Shown piece by piece: positions 1 through 9,084 of a DNA stretch of 64,000 bases. Position 1 is the stretch's first letter; every line of letters starts with the position of its first letter. The notes beneath the pieces were generated by a model. That model was not told the origin of the DNA. It did not search any database and worked only from the letters and a program-made list of their open reading frames with translations. The stretch comes from Erysipelotrichaceae bacterium (GTDB lineage: Bacteria; Bacillota_I; Bacilli_A; Erysipelotrichales; Erysipelotrichaceae), in assembly GCA_017432895.1 (NCBI GenBank), contig JAFRIG010000041.1, positions 1 through 64,000 on the forward strand, read 5' to 3'. The position numbers were made by a program, and so were the translations under genes.

Positions 1-3000
1 AGAAGAGACACTGACCAGGGAATTATCGGAAGTCCAGGTGATTTTCTTGTTGTTGGCATCGGCAGGAAGCACATCGGCCTTTAAGGTGATGGACTTTCCG
101 GCTGCCACTTCGGATGGACCGGTTATGGTGATGTCTTCGACCTTGATCGGTGACCAGATCGCATACAGGGTAATGGAGCCTTTCTTTTCAAAGGAAAGAT
201 TGATGAAGCCTTCATCTTCGTATTCCACTTCCCCGCTCTTCTTTGTCGACCAGCCTTCAAATCTGTAGGTGGCTCTGGTGAAGAGGTTTGGATCAAGCTT
301 TATATCCACATTGGAGATAGCAGTCTGCTTGGCCATCTTTCCTTTGCCGCCGTTGGCATTGAAGGTGATGGTGTATTCGACTGCAGGCTCATCATTTTTC
401 TCGATATGGACAGTTTTATCGTGTTTGTATTTCTCATATCCGTAAGATTTGATCGTAACACCATAATCGTCTTCCACAAACCCTCTTGTTACGAAAATTT
501 CATTGATCGGAATGATGATAGTGTATTCATCTTTTCTTAAAATATCATTGGTATACTTGCCGAAATTTCCATTGAATTTTCCGTTGCCATTTTCTTCGTT
601 GAGTAGCCAGATGAAACTGTCGTAAGGCGTTGCATATTCATATTCACTGATCCCATCGAGCCAATCCGTATCCTGGGATGATACGATCAGTCCTTTTGTC
701 TTGTCATATGAGACTTCGATATTTTCCGGATAGCTTAAAACGAAAGTATCGATCTGGGTGTATACAGTGATCATATCGCGATCGGCAGCCTTAAGTTCTA
801 CACGATATCTTCCCGAGCTAAGGCTGTATCTTGAGATGGTATTGGCCAAAATCGCAACATCATCCCCCAGCATGCAAAGACTTTCATCAACAGTCTCATA
901 ACCGGCTTCATTCATTATCGAATTTGAGATAAAAGCATTTACTCTGCCATCCGGTACATCATCGTCATCGACGGAAATGAATCTGACGCTTCCGCCGCTT
1001 TTATATTGAGATGGATCATAAACATCATTGTAGGTGAACTCGATCAGACCGGAAAGCAGCTCTGAATCAGATGATCTGATGATGATCATCTGGTCTCCAT
1101 TGCTTTCGACTGCAGGATCATCGATTTCCTGCTGAGCTGAAACGGTAAACGTGATCGAATCGCTGATGCCATCTTCAGAAACAGCGCTGATTGTAACTTC
1201 GCCTTCACTGATCGCCGTCACGACACCGTTTTCGACACTTGCAACTTCTTCATCAGATGAAGTCCATTCGATAGATCCCTCTCCAAAATCAAGTGTCTTT
1301 GTTTCGCCTGCCGTCATTTCGGATATACCTTTCAAAAGACGCAGCGTAACTCTTGAATTGGCCGATATATAGCCAGGCAGACCCAAGTCAACTTCATAAG
1401 AAGAGCTCGTGATGCCATCATTTCTTAAAAGTTCCTTAACGACTATGACGCCATCATTGCCCTCGGTAATCTGGTCTTCATCGACGGTATTCTTATATTC
1501 ACCGATCAAAGAACCGCTGGCAGCTGAACCTGTAGAGATCCTGTTTCCAAGCATCTGATCATCCTGATAGTTATCACCTAAAGCATAAATGCCGATTTTT
1601 GATCCGGAATTCTGCAGATCACCGCTTTGATCATATTCCCACTTAGAGATCAGCGTTTCCAAAAATGCGCTGTTTTTTGTACTTATCTGCAGATCACCGT
1701 TCTCATTCTGAAGAACTCTCAGATCATACGGCACGTCCAGTACACCGCTGATATAGACTGGCTGCGGTGTGAAGTAATTTTTGTAACCATATGAACCTAC
1801 GACGATATAGTAATTGCCGGAGATGATATAGCTGCTCAAAAAGTCCATAGGAATGACGATATTCTTGTCATCCTTACCAAGATACTTTGAACCGGCATAG
1901 AATTCATAATCGTAGTCCTTGTCATCTAAAGAATTGCGCAGTTTAAACTTGACATATGCGGTATTTGGCACGTCATTTTCAGTTATGATGCCATTGATCC
2001 AGGTCGAATTGCTGGCACTGATCACCAGACCTTTGTCTTCAACAAGTTCAACTTTGATATCGGCCGGAAGATCCGATTTTACCGTTGTTACGACATCGAT
2101 CGTTTCATTATCGGGATAATCCCATGAATTGTACTGATTGTAATTTCTGGCCTTAATGATAAAATGATATGTTCCCGAAACCAGCCGTTTGGAGTAGATG
2201 GGATCCTGACCGATCACGATGGATTTTCCATCGGAAGACAAAGAAAAGTCGCTGTTTTCCGTTTTGCCATCATAATTGCCGAATTCATATCTGGCCGCGG
2301 GATTGTTATCATCCCCATTTGTGTAGATCACCATATAGGAGCGGTCAATAGCGTTCCCGTTTGGAACGCTGTACTGGTAAAGATTCTCTATCCAATCCGG
2401 ATCATTTTCACAGCTTATGACGATCTGATCTTCCGTGCAGGTGACTTCAACCCCTTCCGGGGCTTTGCTCAAAGCATGTTTCAAAGTTACAGTTGTATAT
2501 AGAATGTCATACCCTCTGGCTTCGCAATATACTTCAAGAGTACCGTTTTCGATCATGCAGTTCAGTATCTGTTCACGGCGGATGATAACTTTTCCATCAT
2601 CATATATAAGTGATGAGTTATTCGGATTATAGTTTCCGAAATGAACATAGTCGGGGAATTCACTGTCATCTTTGGCGATTCTTACTTCCGAAGACTTCTT
2701 GCCCTGCTCGTATGGCGCCGCCAAAGCGATCAGATAGTCATCATCTGATGAAGTGATAAAGATATCGCCATTCTCCTGCTCTTCCAGTTTGACTACTTCA
2801 GGAACAGATTTGACACCTTGTTCGATGGTAAAGATCCCATTTTCATCACGGATATAATATTCGGTATAGCCATATACGGAAAAATCAATATAATTTATCA
2901 CCGTTCCGGACGGAATGCTATTATTGATCAGCAGATCATAAGAAATCCTGATCTGTCCATCAGTATATTCAATGCTGTTAGAAAAATCATAAGGATTAAT

Positions 3001-3846
3001 AAAATTTTCTGCCCTAAAAGAGTAATCATCATTAGAAAACACAATACTGCTTCCATATTCAGTCTGTTTATACTGGTCGTTATAAACAGTGTATTTTGTC
3101 AGGTTGGAAAGCCAGTTCGTATCTTCGGATTCGATGATGATGACGCCATCATCATCCTGATCTATCTCGAATTTGACTTCTCCACTCAGACACCCAATCG
3201 TCAATTCATGAAAATCGACATTGAATGAATCATAATCCTGCGCATTAAAAGTCAAATATCCGTTTTCATCGTATGTATTGTTTTCGATATGAAGTCCTTT
3301 CAGGATCGCTTCCGGAATCAGAATGTTTTCGCCATCGAAAATCAGCATATCAGGACTATACTCTTCGTTTTCAATCCAGTACCACTTGCTGTTAAAATAG
3401 AGACTAACGCTTCCACCTTCATGCCATTCGCCCAATGCTCTATCATAATATGATCTATCAGCTAAAGTGGCCAGAAAATCGGTATCGCCCTTAATCAGAA
3501 TACCTTTTTCATCTCCTTCGCTGATCTCTTCGACACTAACATTGTAAGGATTGGTCTCGGCTTCGCCTTCCTCAGAATCCTCAAGGATCTCATCCTCGTT
3601 AATCTCCGTGACTTCAGGCACGTTTTCTTCGTTTTCTATCAATGTCTCAGCTTCAGATGCTTCTTCCTGAAGAAATTCTTCTTCGGTGAAGATATCTTCT
3701 TCTATCTCTGCTTCTTCTTCAATGACATAAACTTCCTGCTGGCCTTCTTCGTCATTTTCTTCAGCAGCTATAGCATATGGCAAATAAGAAAAAGCCGTTG
3801 TAAATAGCAGCATCAGAGAAAGCAACAGCGTCAACGATCTCTTCAT
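1..3846 (-). CDS. Giant secreted repeat protein with Ig-like and InlB-type domains (partial, C-terminus off the left edge)
   Basis: An open frame of 1282 codons runs from ATG at 3846 to the window edge without a stop. A GAGGAGG ribosome site lies 8 bases upstream. Residues 1-26 form a signal peptide (MKRSLTLLLSLMLL then an A-rich cleavage region), followed by a very acidic E/D-rich linker to about residue 100. I see eight roughly 100-residue repeats starting near residues 111, 233, 355, 470, 603, 713, 914 and 1050, each opening with a strand-like stretch and a motif close to S-x-D-x-x-W/Y/F-L-x-x-L; they resemble the DUF1533/heme-binding-like repeats of Gram-positive surface proteins, but that link is by memory. 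A Big_2 (Ig-like) domain occupies about 834-905, an InlB B-repeat (TFNANGGKGKMAKQ) starts near 1157, and a second Big_2 begins near 1234. It is probably a cell-surface adhesin or matrix protein. The anchor cannot be seen. Confidence 0.8.
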   Translation of the reverse strand, partial: MKRSLTLLLSLMLLFTTAFSYLPYAIAAEENDEEGQQEVYVIEEEAEIEEDIFTEEEFLQEEASEAETLIENEENVPEVTEINEDEILEDSEEGEAETNPYNVSVEEISEGDEKGILIKGDTDFLATLADRSYYDRALGEWHEGGSVSLYFNSKWYWIENEEYSPDMLIFDGENILIPEAILKGLHIENNTYDENGYLTFNAQDYDSFNVDFHELTIGCLSGEVKFEIDQDDDGVIIIESEDTNWLSNLTKYTVYNDQYKQTEYGSSIVFSNDDYSFRAENFINPYDFSNSIEYTDGQIRISYDLLINNSIPSGTVINYIDFSVYGYTEYYIRDENGIFTIEQGVKSVPEVVKLEEQENGDIFITSSDDDYLIALAAPYEQGKKSSEVRIAKDDSEFPDYVHFGNYNPNNSSLIYDDGKVIIRREQILNCMIENGTLEVYCEARGYDILYTTVTLKHALSKAPEGVEVTCTEDQIVISCENDPDWIENLYQYSVPNGNAIDRSYMVIYTNGDDNNPAARYEFGNYDGKTENSDFSLSSDGKSIVIGQDPIYSKRLVSGTYHFIIKARNYNQYNSWDYPDNETIDVVTTVKSDLPADIKVELVEDKGLVISASNSTWINGIITENDVPNTAYVKFKLRNSLDDKDYDYEFYAGSKYLGKDDKNIVIPMDFLSSYIISGNYYIVVGSYGYKNYFTPQPVYISGVLDVPYDLRVLQNENGDLQISTKNSAFLETLISKWEYDQSGDLQNSGSKIGIYALGDNYQDDQMLGNRISTGSAASGSLIGEYKNTVDEDQITEGNDGVIVVKELLRNDGITSSSYEVDLGLPGYISANSRVTLRLLKGISEMTAGETKTLDFGEGSIEWTSSDEEVASVENGVVTAISEGEVTISAVSEDGISDSITFTVSAQQEIDDPAVESNGDQMIIIRSSDSELLSGLIEFTYNDVYDPSQYKSGGSVRFISVDDDDVPDGRVNAFISNSIMNEAGYETVDESLCMLGDDVAILANTISRYSLSSGRYRVELKAADRDMITVYTQIDTFVLSYPENIEVSYDKTKGLIVSSQDTDWLDGISEYEYATPYDSFIWLLNEENGNGKFNGNFGKYTNDILRKDEYTIIIPINEIFVTRGFVEDDYGVTIKSYGYEKYKHDKTVHIEKNDEPAVEYTITFNANGGKGKMAKQTAISNVDIKLDPNLFTRATYRFEGWSTKKSGEVEYEDEGFINLSFEKKGSITLYAIWSPIKVEDITITGPSEVAAGKSITLKADVLPADANNKKITWTSDNSLVSVSS

Positions 3847-3904
3847 CTTCAAATCCTCCTCATATCCCATAAAATCAAATTTATAAAATATTAATACTAA
3901 AAAT

Positions 3905-3913
3905 ATTATACCA
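3905..3913 (-). promoter_or_regulatory. Extended -10 promoter of the giant surface protein
   Basis: Read on the minus strand the box is TGGTATAAT, a perfect TATAAT with the TGN extension. It lies 59 bases before the start codon at 3846, which leaves a leader of about 50 bases ending in a strong GAGGAGG. No good -35 is visible; a 19 bp palindrome sits in the -35 region instead. The assignment rests on sequence match only. Confidence 0.5.
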
Positions 3914-3931
3914 AATCAAAAGTTTTGATTT
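3913..3931. repeat. Perfect 19 bp palindrome over a stop codon and a -35 region
   Basis: Arms AAATCAAAA and TTTTGATTT are perfect over 9 bp around a single central G. The left arm covers the stop codon of the Wzy-like gene (3916-3918) and abuts the extended -10 of the surface-protein promoter. It may be an operator for a regulator of the surface protein or an AT-rich terminator hairpin of the upstream gene; the sequence cannot separate these. Confidence 0.45.
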
Positions 3932-5370
3932 TCAGCCTGCGAAATAAAAATGGCAAAACAAAGCAAAAGAACAATATTTGTTAGCGTTGCTGAATTCACC
4001 AAAGCCTGACCAAAATAGGCAAAAAGTCCTGCATAAAGACAGATCTTCTGCTGATCATGACTCTTTATTTCTTTTATGAAACCCATCAGGACAGAGGCCC
4101 AGGAAAAAAGCCAGGTCAAAAGACCGGAAATCCCCATCGTCAATAGCACCTGGATCGGTTCGCTGTGTGATACGTTATAGACGATCCCGTATTTGGAAGA
4201 CATCGGTGCATAGATGTTTCTCAGCATTTCCGGTCCTATGCCGAAGATCTTCATAAAAGGCGTAAAATTCTTAAACGCCTTTAGCGAGAGGCTCCAAAGC
4301 TCGATTCTGTGGCTTCCCCAATCGGCTTCCACATGTCTGCTTAGAATTATTGCTGCCATGATCAGAGAAATGAGATAGACGACCTCCGCAATAACTATGA
4401 TCCTTTTTCTAATATTCTGATAAGACTCTTTCTTGATAAAACAAGAAGATATAAAAACAATAGAGTTAATAAAAAACAGGATCAGCGAATATCTGAATAA
4501 AAACAAGCTTATCCCATCCAATAAAGCAAAATAGGAAAAGGCAGCTCCACTTTTTTGAAAGATGAACATCGTCAGAAATAAGATCGACAATAATCCCGAT
4601 AATTTCCTGATGTTTGACAGCTCAGCAAGTATTGTCGGAAGGATCAAAGGGATGCAGAAAGCACAAGCCAAATAGATGCTGTCGACACCGATAATGACCG
4701 AAACAAGGATCCCCAAAAAACTCAAAACGCAAAAAGCTATAGCTTCAATTCTGTTTTCAGAAAGGAAATATTTGCACAATATGAAAGGCACCAATAGGCT
4801 AAGATATCCGGCAAACCAGTTGCTGTTGCCGATCGTTCCATAATAAGAATAAAAAGAAGACAGACTCAAACCTTCCCGCATCTTAAGCAGGTCGATATCA
4901 AAAACCGTCAATATCGATATACCGCATTCGAAAACAAAAACCAGATACAGGAAAAACAGAATGATACGATTATCTCTGTTTCTGTCCTTAAGCGCCAGAA
5001 AACTCATAACCAGAAACAGGATCACTTTATAGCCCACATACCAGCCCTGATCCCCCGTGTAAGCGTTATTAATGGAATAGGAATTAAAGGTTGAAACGGA
5101 AGCACTGATCAGAAACAGGACAACAGGCAGATCAAGAATGATCGACTTTCTAAATAATTGTCTACTGATGCATTTTGCAATGGTCAGTATTACCATAAAC
5201 GGCAGCAAAAGATCACATGCTTTAAAAAATAATCCCGCCTTTGCTTCCATAATATCGAAATACGCATCATGGAAATATAAGACCATCAGGATAACGGCAA
5301 AAAAGAAAAATGCATAGTATAAAAGATCTGAAAACACCTCATAGATCTTTCTTGTCTTATTTCCTGCCAT
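3916..5370 (-). CDS. O-antigen ligase/polymerase-family membrane protein (Wzy_C-like)
   Basis: This is a 484-residue polytopic membrane protein with about 11 hydrophobic segments. The stretch TGDQGWYVGYK followed by GTIGNSNWFAGYLSLLVPF near residue 180 and the large extracytoplasmic loop containing HRIELWSLSLKAF and FGIGPEMLRN are typical of the Wzy_C family, which polymerises lipid-linked repeats or transfers finished glycan to an acceptor. Two start codons are adjacent, GTG at 5373 and ATG at 5370; I use the ATG. No clear ribosome site is visible. The gene stands alone between a terminator at 5394-5426 and the surface-protein promoter, so it needs its own weak promoter or read-through. It is unclear whether it acts as polymerase or ligase; a second, different Wzy candidate lies at 38270-39448. 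Confidence 0.75.
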   Translation of the reverse strand: MAGNKTRKIYEVFSDLLYYAFFFFAVILMVLYFHDAYFDIMEAKAGLFFKACDLLLPFMVILTIAKCISRQLFRKSIILDLPVVLFLISASVSTFNSYSINNAYTGDQGWYVGYKVILFLVMSFLALKDRNRDNRIILFFLYLVFVFECGISILTVFDIDLLKMREGLSLSSFYSYYGTIGNSNWFAGYLSLLVPFILCKYFLSENRIEAIAFCVLSFLGILVSVIIGVDSIYLACAFCIPLILPTILAELSNIRKLSGLLSILFLTMFIFQKSGAAFSYFALLDGISLFLFRYSLILFFINSIVFISSCFIKKESYQNIRKRIIVIAEVVYLISLIMAAIILSRHVEADWGSHRIELWSLSLKAFKNFTPFMKIFGIGPEMLRNIYAPMSSKYGIVYNVSHSEPIQVLLTMGISGLLTWLFSWASVLMGFIKEIKSHDQQKICLYAGLFAYFGQALVNSATLTNIVLLLCFAIFISQAENQNF

Positions 5371-5393
5371 CACAATTATCTTACTACAAAGAA

Positions 5394-5426
5394 AAAGGAA
5401 CCGATACAGGCTGTATTGGTTCCTTT
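5394..5426 (-). terminator. Rho-independent terminator after the LCP gene
   Basis: A 16-base arm (5394-5409) pairs with 5411-5426 with one G-U pair, forming a long hairpin that opens to a small loop; on the minus strand it ends in a T-rich run (CCTTTTTCTTT). It begins 10 bases after the stop codon of the LCP gene at 5436 and should end that two-gene unit. Confidence 0.85.
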
Positions 5427-5435
5427 ATTGAATTT

Positions 5436-8246
5436 CTATCGGAAAATTCTGAACAGATTCAGAAGACCGGTAAAACTCTCACCGCCTTCCCCCTCGCCCG
5501 GTTCTGGTTCGGGTTCAGGTTCCGGTTCTGGTTCTGGCTCGGGTTCAAGCTTTGCCAAAGTCTCGGTATATTCTTTTTCGCATCTTGAACACCTGTAAAC
5601 GACATAACCGTCGGATTCTGTCGTCGGCTCTACCCGTTCGACTTCCTGATAATTGTGACCTAAGGCGGCGATCGTTTCCGATTCTTCTTCGCCGCACTTT
5701 GTACACTTGTGCTTTCTGGATCCTTCGTTTTCACAATCCGGCTCCTGCGTTACCGTCCAGTCACCCCAGTTATGGTTGCAGTACTTCTTCCAATGAGCAT
5801 AGACAGTCGCATTACCACTGATATCATCGGTATCATAGACCCTGTCGCCGTCTTCCGGCTTGGTATACCAGCCCTGGAAGACGTAAGTGTCACCGTTTTC
5901 TTCGACATTGCTCATATCCTTGAAAGTCTTTGCATCATCGCCCGTCATGACCGTGATCGGACTCGGTGCTGTTCCATGGCCGTTGGCATCAAATTTGATC
6001 TCCTGAATACCCGCCTTGACAACGAGTTTAAGAACTTTACAGTTTTCGATCGCCGTTCCGGGACTCGGAGACTGTTTGACAACATCGCCGACTTTTCCAT
6101 CGACATCCGTATCAAAGTCGATCTCATAAGGCACGTAGTGAGCCTTAGCCCATTTGATGGCCTTGGAGTAGTTGTGATCAACGAAATCAGGTACCTGTTT
6201 GTCTTCATCGATCTTGCTTGGACCCATGACCGTGATGCTTCCGCTCTTGTACTCGGAAACAAGCGAACCATATCGCGGACTCTGTTCAACGACAAGTCCT
6301 TCATAAGCCTTATCATAGCCCGGATCTGTCGATTTGATGGTCGTGACACTGAGGCTTACGCCATTGGCCGAAGCCCAGGACATCGCCTGAGACTGTGTCA
6401 TACCCGTCAATGTCGCCCAATATGCCGGCATCGGATCAGGCTCATACATGAATGTATGTTCGTAATCAGTCGATATCAGACTCGGTCTTTCGTATTCATT
6501 GTCAAGCGAGAATTCCATATTCTTTGTCTGTGAAATACTGGAATAGTTGCCCATGACATTGTTGATGTGCTGGACCGACTCATCATAGGAACCCTGATAG
6601 ATCAGATAAACCCATAACGGAAGTCTCATGGAATAGCTGTAATACATGATACCGCCATAGCCCGTGATCCTGGTATTCTGGAAATCCACCAGATCGAAAG
6701 TATCGATTCCGGTATAGTTTTTGGTATTCAGAAGCAGATTGAAGACCGAGGTCAGCTGTGATAGCGTCAGGTCGGTCGACATCCATTCGGAAGCCTCTTC
6801 CATGGCTTTCAAAGCCAAAGTAACGCTTCCCGATTCAACGAAAGCCTTAGCGATCTCAATAATGACTTCTTTCTGATGCTGCTGACGATCGAAATCGCCG
6901 TTAGGCATGTGATGTCTTTCTCGGCAGAACTGTAAAGCCATCTGGCCATCCGCAAAGACATGTTCACCGGCCGGCACATAGATACCGTCCAAAGTGAATG
7001 AAACCGGGTTATTGATATAGATACCACCGATGACATTTACGATCTGAACCAATCCAAGATAATCGAGTTCCATATAGTAGTCGATATCCATATTCATGAA
7101 ATTCTCGACCGTTTCAATGAAACAGGCTCTGGAAGTCGATCTTCCGGAATTGATCTTGTCGTACTCGCCTCCATAGCAGGGAATAGGTACGAATGAGTCT
7201 CTGGCGATAGAAGTCATAGATACTTCATAAGTCTGCGGATTTATCGTAGCCAGGATGATGGAGTCGGCAAGACCAACGGTCGAACCTATATCCGTTCGCG
7301 AATAGCCTATCAGCAGAACATTGAACGGATCTGTTGAAAGGTTCTTTGTCGAACGCTGTGTATCGATCTTCAGTTCCTGTTCAAAACTGTAGAAATCGAT
7401 CAGATTTGGCAGATATTTAGTAAACGGAGATTCCTCAGCCGTGCTTTCGACAACAGTGGACTCATCTTCGCCAGCCTCTTCTTCCTCGTAAGAGATATCG
7501 GCTGTTTCTGTATCTTGAGTTTCTTCACCAGGGGTCTCTTCAACGCCCTTATAGATGCTTCTGTAAGCAGACGTGATGACGATCGCATCGACATCGCCAT
7601 CCAGAAGTCCCTGCATCATTTCCGCATTAGTCTTATAATCGACCGTCGCATAATCGATCTTTTCCTGCGACAGCAGATTCGTCGCTATATAAGTCAGACC
7701 ATTCGATGTCTCCACCAGCATGCCGACTTTCTTACCGGCCAGATCTGCTAAAGAATTAAACTTATTGTTCTTGTCATAACAGACAAAAACACCTGAGAAA
7801 GTCTCATATTTGTCGGATTTGCCATCGTCAAGGACATTGTTGACGATGCCGTTGGCCTTAGCCAGTGCCACCGAACCGACTGTTCCGCCTATCAATAGAA
7901 GAACAGCCATGATCGTCGAAATGACTTTCAACGCAAGATCCTTGTGATTGAAACCGACAAAAAAGACAATATCGATGATGACCATTGCACATAATACGAT
8001 ACCCACCAAAGAACCAAACAAAGCCGGCTGAATAGAATAGTATCGCCATGACCAAAGAACCGCCAAAAGAACAGCGACATGTGCCAACACCAGGATCGTC
8101 GAAGCGATGATCGTGACGATCTTCTGAGAATTGACTTTCTCTTTTGGTTTTGCTGCTGCAGCTTCGCTAGCTGTTCTCTTCTGCCGACGTCTCAACATCT
8201 GTTGACGTCTCAGCTGCTGATGTTTTTTCTGATCCTGTTCTTGCAT
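5436..8246 (-). CDS. LytR-CpsA-Psr ligase fused to a solute-binding-like domain, with PASTA-like and InlB-type tail
   Basis: The 936-residue protein has a basic cytoplasmic start, three membrane segments (about 44-66, 73-97, 105-127), then a bacterial substrate-binding-protein-like half domain at about 145-230 (FNSLADLAGKKVGML, with DGDVDAIVI), an acidic linker, and an LCP catalytic domain at about 305-470. LCP enzymes move undecaprenyl-linked glycans onto peptidoglycan; the expected motifs NVLLIGYSRTD, SIARDSF, GGEYDKIN, GQMALQFCRERH and DFDRQQHQ are all present. Two PASTA-like units (near 613 and 682), an InlB B-repeat (near 750), two CxxC pairs (near 820-890) and an eightfold Glu-Pro linker follow. 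The start overlaps the upstream gene by 80 bp; ATG at 8246 has a weak GTGAG site, and an ATG at 8198 is an alternative. It is the likely attachment enzyme for glycans made by this locus. Confidence 0.88.
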   Translation of the reverse strand: MQEQDQKKHQQLRRQQMLRRRQKRTASEAAAAKPKEKVNSQKIVTIIASTILVLAHVAVLLAVLWSWRYYSIQPALFGSLVGIVLCAMVIIDIVFFVGFNHKDLALKVISTIMAVLLLIGGTVGSVALAKANGIVNNVLDDGKSDKYETFSGVFVCYDKNNKFNSLADLAGKKVGMLVETSNGLTYIATNLLSQEKIDYATVDYKTNAEMMQGLLDGDVDAIVITSAYRSIYKGVEETPGEETQDTETADISYEEEEAGEDESTVVESTAEESPFTKYLPNLIDFYSFEQELKIDTQRSTKNLSTDPFNVLLIGYSRTDIGSTVGLADSIILATINPQTYEVSMTSIARDSFVPIPCYGGEYDKINSGRSTSRACFIETVENFMNMDIDYYMELDYLGLVQIVNVIGGIYINNPVSFTLDGIYVPAGEHVFADGQMALQFCRERHHMPNGDFDRQQHQKEVIIEIAKAFVESGSVTLALKAMEEASEWMSTDLTLSQLTSVFNLLLNTKNYTGIDTFDLVDFQNTRITGYGGIMYYSYSMRLPLWVYLIYQGSYDESVQHINNVMGNYSSISQTKNMEFSLDNEYERPSLISTDYEHTFMYEPDPMPAYWATLTGMTQSQAMSWASANGVSLSVTTIKSTDPGYDKAYEGLVVEQSPRYGSLVSEYKSGSITVMGPSKIDEDKQVPDFVDHNYSKAIKWAKAHYVPYEIDFDTDVDGKVGDVVKQSPSPGTAIENCKVLKLVVKAGIQEIKFDANGHGTAPSPITVMTGDDAKTFKDMSNVEENGDTYVFQGWYTKPEDGDRVYDTDDISGNATVYAHWKKYCNHNWGDWTVTQEPDCENEGSRKHKCTKCGEEESETIAALGHNYQEVERVEPTTESDGYVVYRCSRCEKEYTETLAKLEPEPEPEPEPEPEPEPGEGEGGESFTGLLNLFRIFR
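5500..5547 (-). repeat. Hexanucleotide tandem repeat encoding (Glu-Pro)8
   Basis: About eight copies of a six-base unit (GGTTCN on the plus strand) encode alternating Glu-Pro near residues 899-915 of the LCP protein, followed by GEGEGGE. It is a rigid spacer at the extreme C-terminus. Copy number may vary by slippage because each unit is a multiple of three and keeps the frame. Confidence 0.85.
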
Positions 8247-9054
8247 CTATCGTACTCTCACTTGCTTCAATAACCTCGAATCTGCCGTCTCTATTAATGA
8301 TCATCAGATTAATAGAATTCGCAAATTGATTCATCGGTAAAACCGTGTTTTCTTTATATGTCCAGCGGCAAGTCACCGCATAGGCATCAAAGCCATGATC
8401 TTCGCGGTAATCATACCATTCACCTTCGGAATCCTGTTTATAGGAAACGTGCTCATTGATGAAATATTGTGAACTCAGTTTATCACAACGGGTGATCTCG
8501 ACATTCTCAACTTCAAGAAGATTCTCCTTGCCGTATTGTGTCCCATAATAACTGATATATTTATAGAATCCGTCTCTCGCCTTGAGATAGACGTTTTCTT
8601 TGAAATGATCACCGTTTTCAAATTCACCGTCATATACGTAATATAATCCGCCGATATCATACTGTCCGCGCTTATTAGTCCAGGTATAGAAATCGGTGAC
8701 GTAGTTCTTGGCAACCAATCCGGCTATCGTCGTATCATCAGCTCTCTCTTCGCCTTCGATCGCTTCTTTCAGTTCGGCAAAATATTCCTTCTGAATATCT
8801 GTCGGGTTGTCACGAAGGATATAATTCATCGACTCGACGATATTCTCCGCTTTCGTCTCGACCTGTCCGCCATTTGCCAGATCCATCAAAGCCTTTGCTT
8901 CCTTGTAAGCGATCGAAGAAAAAACACCGATCGCAATAATAAACGGCAGCATCAGCAGGAACATAAACAGATAACGCTTTTTCTTATCCGCAAACAACGA
9001 ACCGACCGATCTTTTCTTTTTTTCTTTTTTTAATTTCAATCTTTTTTCTTCCAT
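8167..9054 (-). CDS. Unknown membrane-anchored extracytoplasmic protein, partner of the LCP gene
   Basis: The 295-residue protein has a strongly basic cytoplasmic head (KKEKKKRS), one membrane segment at about 27-48 (FMFLLMLPFIIAIGVF), and an outside domain rich in Tyr, Asp and Glu (YYGTQYGKENLL, EWYDYREDHGFDAYAVTCRW). The last 35 residues are a Ser/Thr/Glu tail. I do not recognise the family. It shares a strong promoter with the LCP ligase and overlaps it by 80 bp, so the two are translated from one message and may work together at the membrane. The ATG at 9054 is the only plausible start; its ribosome site is poor and lies inside a leader hairpin. Confidence 0.7.
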   Translation of the reverse strand: MEEKRLKLKKEKKKRSVGSLFADKKKRYLFMFLLMLPFIIAIGVFSSIAYKEAKALMDLANGGQVETKAENIVESMNYILRDNPTDIQKEYFAELKEAIEGEERADDTTIAGLVAKNYVTDFYTWTNKRGQYDIGGLYYVYDGEFENGDHFKENVYLKARDGFYKYISYYGTQYGKENLLEVENVEITRCDKLSSQYFINEHVSYKQDSEGEWYDYREDHGFDAYAVTCRWTYKENTVLPMNQFANSINLMIINRDGRFEVIEASESTIDARTGSEKTSAAETSTDVETSAEENS

Positions 9055-9059
9055 AATAA

Positions 9060-9082
9060 AAGAGGACCCTATAATCCTCTTA
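9060..9082 (-). terminator. Hairpin with T-run directly before a start codon (terminator or leader hairpin)
   Basis: On the minus strand the sequence reads AAGAGGA, an eight-base loop, TCCTCTT, then TTATT and the ATG at 9054. It could end transcription from the 9145-15652 unit. Because a good promoter lies just upstream (9085-9113) the hairpin would also form the first 25 bases of the new transcript, which would hide or space the ribosome site. Both roles are possible. Confidence 0.5.
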
Positions 9083-9084
9083 CA

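Noticed and set aside
5500-5547. CRISPR-like or mobile repeat
   Set aside because: It is an in-frame hexanucleotide run encoding Glu-Pro with no spacers; no CRISPR array, insertion sequence or tRNA was seen anywhere in the window.
5709-6533. Open frame of 274 codons on the plus strand
   Set aside because: It lies wholly opposite the LCP gene, has a Cys/His/Arg/Ile-rich composition unlike any family, and no ribosome site; it is a frame shadow.
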